This document shows positions 56,446 to 64,000 of a stretch of 64,000 nt of DNA, one piece after another; positions within the stretch are counted from its first letter, which is position 1, and every line of letters begins with the position of its first letter. The position numbers were made by a program, and so were the translations under genes. Source of the stretch: Unio delphinus (Eukaryota; Mollusca; Bivalvia; Unionida; Unionidae); NCBI GenBank assembly GCA_029339505.1, contig JAQISU010001239.1:9679001-9743000 (forward strand), written 5' to 3'. Below the pieces are notes generated by a model. It was not told where the DNA came from. It saw only the letters and a program-made list of their open reading frames with translations, and made no database searches.

Positions 56446-58568
56446 AATAAGAATATGTAAGAGGCTATTATTTAGCAGCTTAGTGAGCTATTTATTATTC
56501 TGGACAGTTTCTACTCATTACGAAGATATGCTACTTTAAAGATTAATTGTTAATTTAATTCTTTTTACCTGAATTGAAAAATCTACTAATTTTCTATTAT
56601 AATCGAGAATGAAAAACTATAGAATGAAAAAGGAACCGAATATAATAAATTACATATGAGAATACGTGGTTTTAATCTAAAAAAGATAATGTATAAATTA
56701 GGCCAAAATTCATTCTGGAGGTTGCCACTTTGCAAATGCTGTGCGAATGTTGCACTCAGATATTTCTGAGTGTTTACTTAAACAGTTCTAACATTTGTTA
56801 CTTAGAAAATCTGCATTGTTTTTACTAAATTATATAATTTCTTGTAATGAGGAATACTATGTTACTCAGCAAGATCTGATATGGCTATAGGCAGCCATTT
56901 TAGAACACCAGATCGACATCTTACCTTTACAGAGCACAAACGACTACAGTGTGGGATTCGGCAGCTTTTATGGTGTCATTTGTAAATAGAATAGCAGTTT
57001 GCTCAATTCTGATAACAAATTCAGTTTTCAACTGAATGAGAAAGACATGGAATATTAGCAAAAGAAAGACACAATTATCTTCATTTGACATAATGCAGTA
57101 TGTCACACCAAAATATATTATTTTCATACTTCAATATTCAAACAAATGAAAGTAGAATGTGCGACTGATTTCGTTCTATTGCTTCATCAGACTGAATTCA
57201 AACTATATTCAGTATCATTGCTTATGTCATTAAATATATTTTCTTAGTGACCAATGATATAAACAACATAACTTAGATAAGATGACATCATAGCTTAAAT
57301 GTTTACCATGTTTTAAGCTTTAATGTATAATTGACTTGGAAACCTGCATATACTGTATAGAGAAATAATATTTAATTAATACATACATTTTTTAATACTT
57401 AAAACTGGATCTTAAAGATACATATATTTTATTTATTGCGAACTATATCAAAACTTTATAAATAAATAGAGATAACAGTTTTATCAATATTTTTATTATG
57501 TATAATGCACTTTTTAAAATGAAATATGCCTTGATATAGTATTAAAGAATGTTCCATATTCCATCAGAACACAAATTGTATAATACAAATTATGATTTGC
57601 ATAATATTTATCATAATACAAATAAATAAGTATTCAGTCAATGATTAGTCAATGATTAATCATAATGTATGAAATAAATTTTCATTATCTCCATTTATTC
57701 AATAAGTATACACAAATAATCCAGTTCAAACTTCGCATGTCACATGACTTATTTTATATACAATATTAACCAATCAAACAAGAGTAGACCGCTCTTACAG
57801 ATAAAACACAGGCACTTGATTACGGGGTAAATTAATGAGTTAATTGGAGAGTGTACACATTAGTTTACCCTGGAATCAAGTGTCTGTGAATCCACTATAT
57901 GAGATATCAAAGTGTACCGTCTATTGGTTTACTTAGACTTGGACATAAACCCCACTTTATTTTACTATATATGTTCTCTACATTTATTTCTCAGTTCTGT
58001 CCTTTCCACTGTGTTACAATCAATGCAAATCATATGTTAAGCTAACTAACCTTCAAAGATGACATCACGGTGAAGTTCTAATGTCAAAGGTTCACTGGCA
58101 TTTTCTTTAGAGGCTGCACTATAAACAGAGCAGCATGTTAGCGATTTCACTTCCGGATCACCACCAAGGCCTTATTACTCACTGTGCACTGTCGACGAAA
58201 TAAACATGGATACCACTCTCTGAGCTCATATTCTTATGAATAAACAATTTCCTTTAAACCCCTACCAAAATTGCATAAATATAAATCTTCTATTACCACC
58301 AAAATGAGAGAGGTAAAAGTGTTCTAATAATAGACCGGAACTACTAAAGACATGGAAATACTAACTGTGATGCATTTCCACTAAGCGCGCCCATTTTATT
58401 TATCGTCACATAGACCTAACTGTTAAGATTACTAAAGTTCTTGATCCGCTAGAAACCATGCAGAAGATAACACTTGTTCCATTTTCAGGACAATACAAAT
58501 CTTAGACGAATATTTGATGTACATTGCACTTTGAGATGATACTTAATTTTCAAATTCCAATTTTTCAG
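56446..58568. other. Upstream region of the 58.6-kb gene
   Basis: No coding exon found. Near 58,150 'cacttccggatc' is an ETS-like site (minus-strand CCGGAAG). A splice-acceptor-like CATTTTCAG at about 58,490 precedes the first coding exon. The first, non-coding exon may lie here. Confidence 0.35.
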
Positions 58569-63638
<5,070 letters not shown>

Positions 63639-64000
63639 GTACGTATACATCTAAAACAGTTTGGTATACCACAACTAATGGTATATCAAATTGTGATCTG
63701 CCCATAGCACAATAATATGACTTTATAAAAGTTTTGCAACTGTGTGCTGTTGATTCTAGATCAATGATGAATTTCCATTCTTTAATCATTAGTGACATAT
63801 GAAAATAATGATAAAAATTATTAATAATTGCCATTTTTTAAATGAATTTAATATGGCATACAATTTCATCTCAATCCTTTCTGCTTTCTGTTCCCCCCTC
63901 CCCTCTCATGTACAAGGGACAAAATACACATAAATCTGGAGTGAGAGAGAAAATAATCTCAGCTGGATTAAAATCTTGAAACTTTTACTAAGTAACCTAC
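63639..64000 (+). other. Probable intron to window end
   Basis: No further exon recognised before the window ends. Confidence 0.4.

Overview
The window is animal nuclear DNA: AT-rich, intron-containing genes with GT-AG splice sites, THAP-domain remnants, tRNA-derived SINEs, LINE 3' ends, hAT-type MITEs and many micro/minisatellites. The SINE and LINE types and the gene structures suggest a lophotrochozoan, most likely a mollusc (bivalve or gastropod). This is an inference from the sequence, not the result of a search.

Region 1 (1-14,458, + strand) is the 3' part of a HELZ2-like gene. A 3-kb exon carries an RNB (RNase II/R) domain with all four metal-binding aspartates. Nine smaller exons follow and encode the second superfamily-1 helicase. 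All ten exons join in phase with no interruption. Introns hold SINEs, a LINE 3' end and microsatellites. A 61-bp minisatellite follows the stop codon.

Region 2 (about 15-35.5 kb) is gene-poor. It holds dispersed repeats, two diverged copies of a segment with a THAP-domain exon, a hAT-like MITE with an 8-bp target duplication, an RTE-type LINE fragment, a CR1/L2-type LINE fragment, and a 1.2-1.3 kb repeat that recurs at 53.5-54.7 kb.

Region 3 (about 35.8-50.6 kb) is the most interesting part: a nearly full-length Maverick/Polinton (adintovirus-like) element. Read right to left on the minus strand it has a zinc-finger + phospholipase A2 gene, a retroviral-type integrase, a zinc-ribbon protein and HNH endonuclease, then a virion block: a basic/disordered protein, a small recurrent ORF, a pVI/pX-like protein, the double-jelly-roll major capsid protein, a hydrophobic core/lytic protein, an adenain-like protease, coiled-coil and beta-rich proteins, a two-TM protein, and a penton-like protein with a coiled-coil insert. 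On the plus strand it has a family B DNA polymerase fused to an SF1 helicase. No packaging ATPase was found. Nearly every gene is broken, and the breaks have a pattern: five in-frame TAA codons with the frame continuing beyond, and six frameshifts at A-runs of 7-11 in the coding sense. The element is either a recently silenced copy, a copy with assembly indels, or (less likely) one that uses recoding.

Region 4 (51-64 kb) holds a SINE, the second copy of the LTR-like repeat, a second SINE family with a clear 14-bp target duplication, tandem arrays, and the first five coding exons (58,569-63,638, + strand) of an unrecognised helical protein. One of its introns appears to be GC-AG.
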